Below are positions 6,376-6,947 of a stretch of 6,947 nucleotides of DNA, in pieces. Below the pieces are notes generated by a model that saw only the letters and a program-made list of their open reading frames with translations, was not told where the DNA came from and made no database searches. The translations under genes and the position numbers were made by a program. This DNA comes from Cellvibrionales bacterium UBA2034 (GTDB lineage: Bacteria; Pseudomonadota; Gammaproteobacteria; Pseudomonadales; UBA7239), in NCBI GenBank assembly GCA_002333095.1, contig DDBK01000102.1, positions 2,349-9,295 on the forward strand. The letters run 5' to 3'. Numbering within the stretch: the first letter of the stretch is position 1; the number at the start of each line of letters is the position of its first letter.

Positions 6376-6947
6376 TTGAAACCGAATGATCCAGAATGGT
6401 TTTCCGACATTGAACCGGCTATCACCGTTGCCAGTGCAGACGCTTTGCAGTGGGATACAGAAACGGATGTGGCGGTAATTGGCGCAGGGTGCGCAGGCGC
6501 GGCAGCTGCACTGGAAGCCAAAGCGAATGGTGCAAAGGTATTGTTGCTGGACCGATATATTGGTGGCGGTGCATCAGGCATGAGCGGCGGCATCATGTAC
6601 TACGGTGGAGGCACAAAGTACCAGCAGCAAGCCGGTTACAACGATACGCCGGCCAACATGTTCAATTATCTCAAGCTGGAAACGCGCGGTATTGTCAGTG
6701 ATGAAACACTGAAAAAATTCTGTGACGAGAGCGTAGACAATCTTGAGTGGCTGGAAAAGCATGGTGTCCGGTTTGAAGCCAGCATGAGCCCCGTAAAAAC
6801 GTTCTACCCTACCAATAAATATTTCCTGTATTACTCAGGCAATGAGCTGGTGAAAGAATACAAGGATGTTGCGGAGTCTGCGCCGCGTGGTCACCGCGTC
6901 AAGTGGAACGGATTTTCTGGCGAAGGGCTGATGCAAGCGTTGCTGGA
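6376..6947 (+). CDS. FAD-dependent dehydrogenase of the fumarate reductase/3-ketosteroid dehydrogenase flavoprotein type, 5' part only
   Basis: From TTG at 6376 the frame is open to the window edge (190 codons plus 2 bases). TTG is chosen because GAGG (6365-6368) lies 7 nt upstream, an in-frame TGA at 6364-6366 forbids a longer form, and the first internal ATG (about 6580) would delete the cofactor fold. The Rossmann dinucleotide-binding segment is DVAVIGAGCAG (31-41, GxGxxG at 36-41), with the acidic end of the second strand at Asp59 and the glycine-rich GGGASGMSGG (63-72), typical of FAD flavoproteins in the family of fumarate reductase and 3-ketosteroid delta-1/delta-4 dehydrogenases. The first 30 residues precede the fold and are not hydrophobic, so there is no signal peptide. 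The catalytic C-terminal half is outside the window, so the substrate cannot be read. The neighbouring hydroxysteroid-dehydrogenase-like SDR makes a ketosteroid or related cyclic ketone plausible (inference). Confidence 0.8.
   Translation, partial: MKPNDPEWFSDIEPAITVASADALQWDTETDVAVIGAGCAGAAAALEAKANGAKVLLLDRYIGGGASGMSGGIMYYGGGTKYQQQAGYNDTPANMFNYLKLETRGIVSDETLKKFCDESVDNLEWLEKHGVRFEASMSPVKTFYPTNKYFLYYSGNELVKEYKDVAESAPRGHRVKWNGFSGEGLMQALL

Overview
The window looks like a chromosomal segment of a Gram-negative bacterium, most likely a gamma- or betaproteobacterium. The evidence is a GspE/PilB-type secretion/pilus ATPase, a YbgA/TudS-like DUF523 protein, and an SDR resembling the 3-alpha-hydroxysteroid dehydrogenase of Comamonas. 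No rRNA, tRNA, CRISPR array or transposase was found, and the genus cannot be named from the sequence alone.

Layout, left to right: (1) The 5' part of a leftward DUF523 (YbgA/TudS-like) gene runs off the left edge. (2) A 198-bp intergenic region (328-525) is the most regulated-looking DNA in the window. It has two copies of a TGTACA-N12-TGTA(C/T)A direct repeat 51 bp apart, one covering the -35 box of a leftward promoter and the other covering its leader. It also has a canonical four-run G-quadruplex motif and a small G/C hairpin. (3) A long rightward gene (526-3588) encodes a multi-spanning membrane protein fused to a spermidine-synthase-like Rossmann domain and a further C-terminal region of about 215 residues. 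(4) After 106 bp comes a GspE/PulE/PilB-family hexameric ATPase (3695-5428). (5) After a gap with a hairpin and a plausible promoter, a rightward pair starts: an SDR dehydrogenase (5569-6330) and, 45 bp later, a TTG-started FAD-dependent dehydrogenase that runs off the right edge (6376-6947).

Three functional groups seem to meet here. The DUF523 gene is probably under a stress or light-type regulator. This rests on the match of both repeats to the operator I recall for B12-dependent MerR-family LitR/PplR photoreceptors. The membrane fusion protein and the ATPase may be co-transcribed, but their joint role is unknown; neither has its usual partners (speD; gspF/pilC, pilin genes) inside the window. 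The SDR/FAD pair looks like the start of a redox catabolic operon acting on a steroid-like or other alicyclic/aromatic alcohol or ketone.

The most unusual items are the paired operator, the aminopropyltransferase-like domain whose catalytic Asp position is Glu, and two nine-codon mini-ORFs whose stop codons overlap the starts of the ATPase and FAD genes. No complete new system can be claimed from this window.
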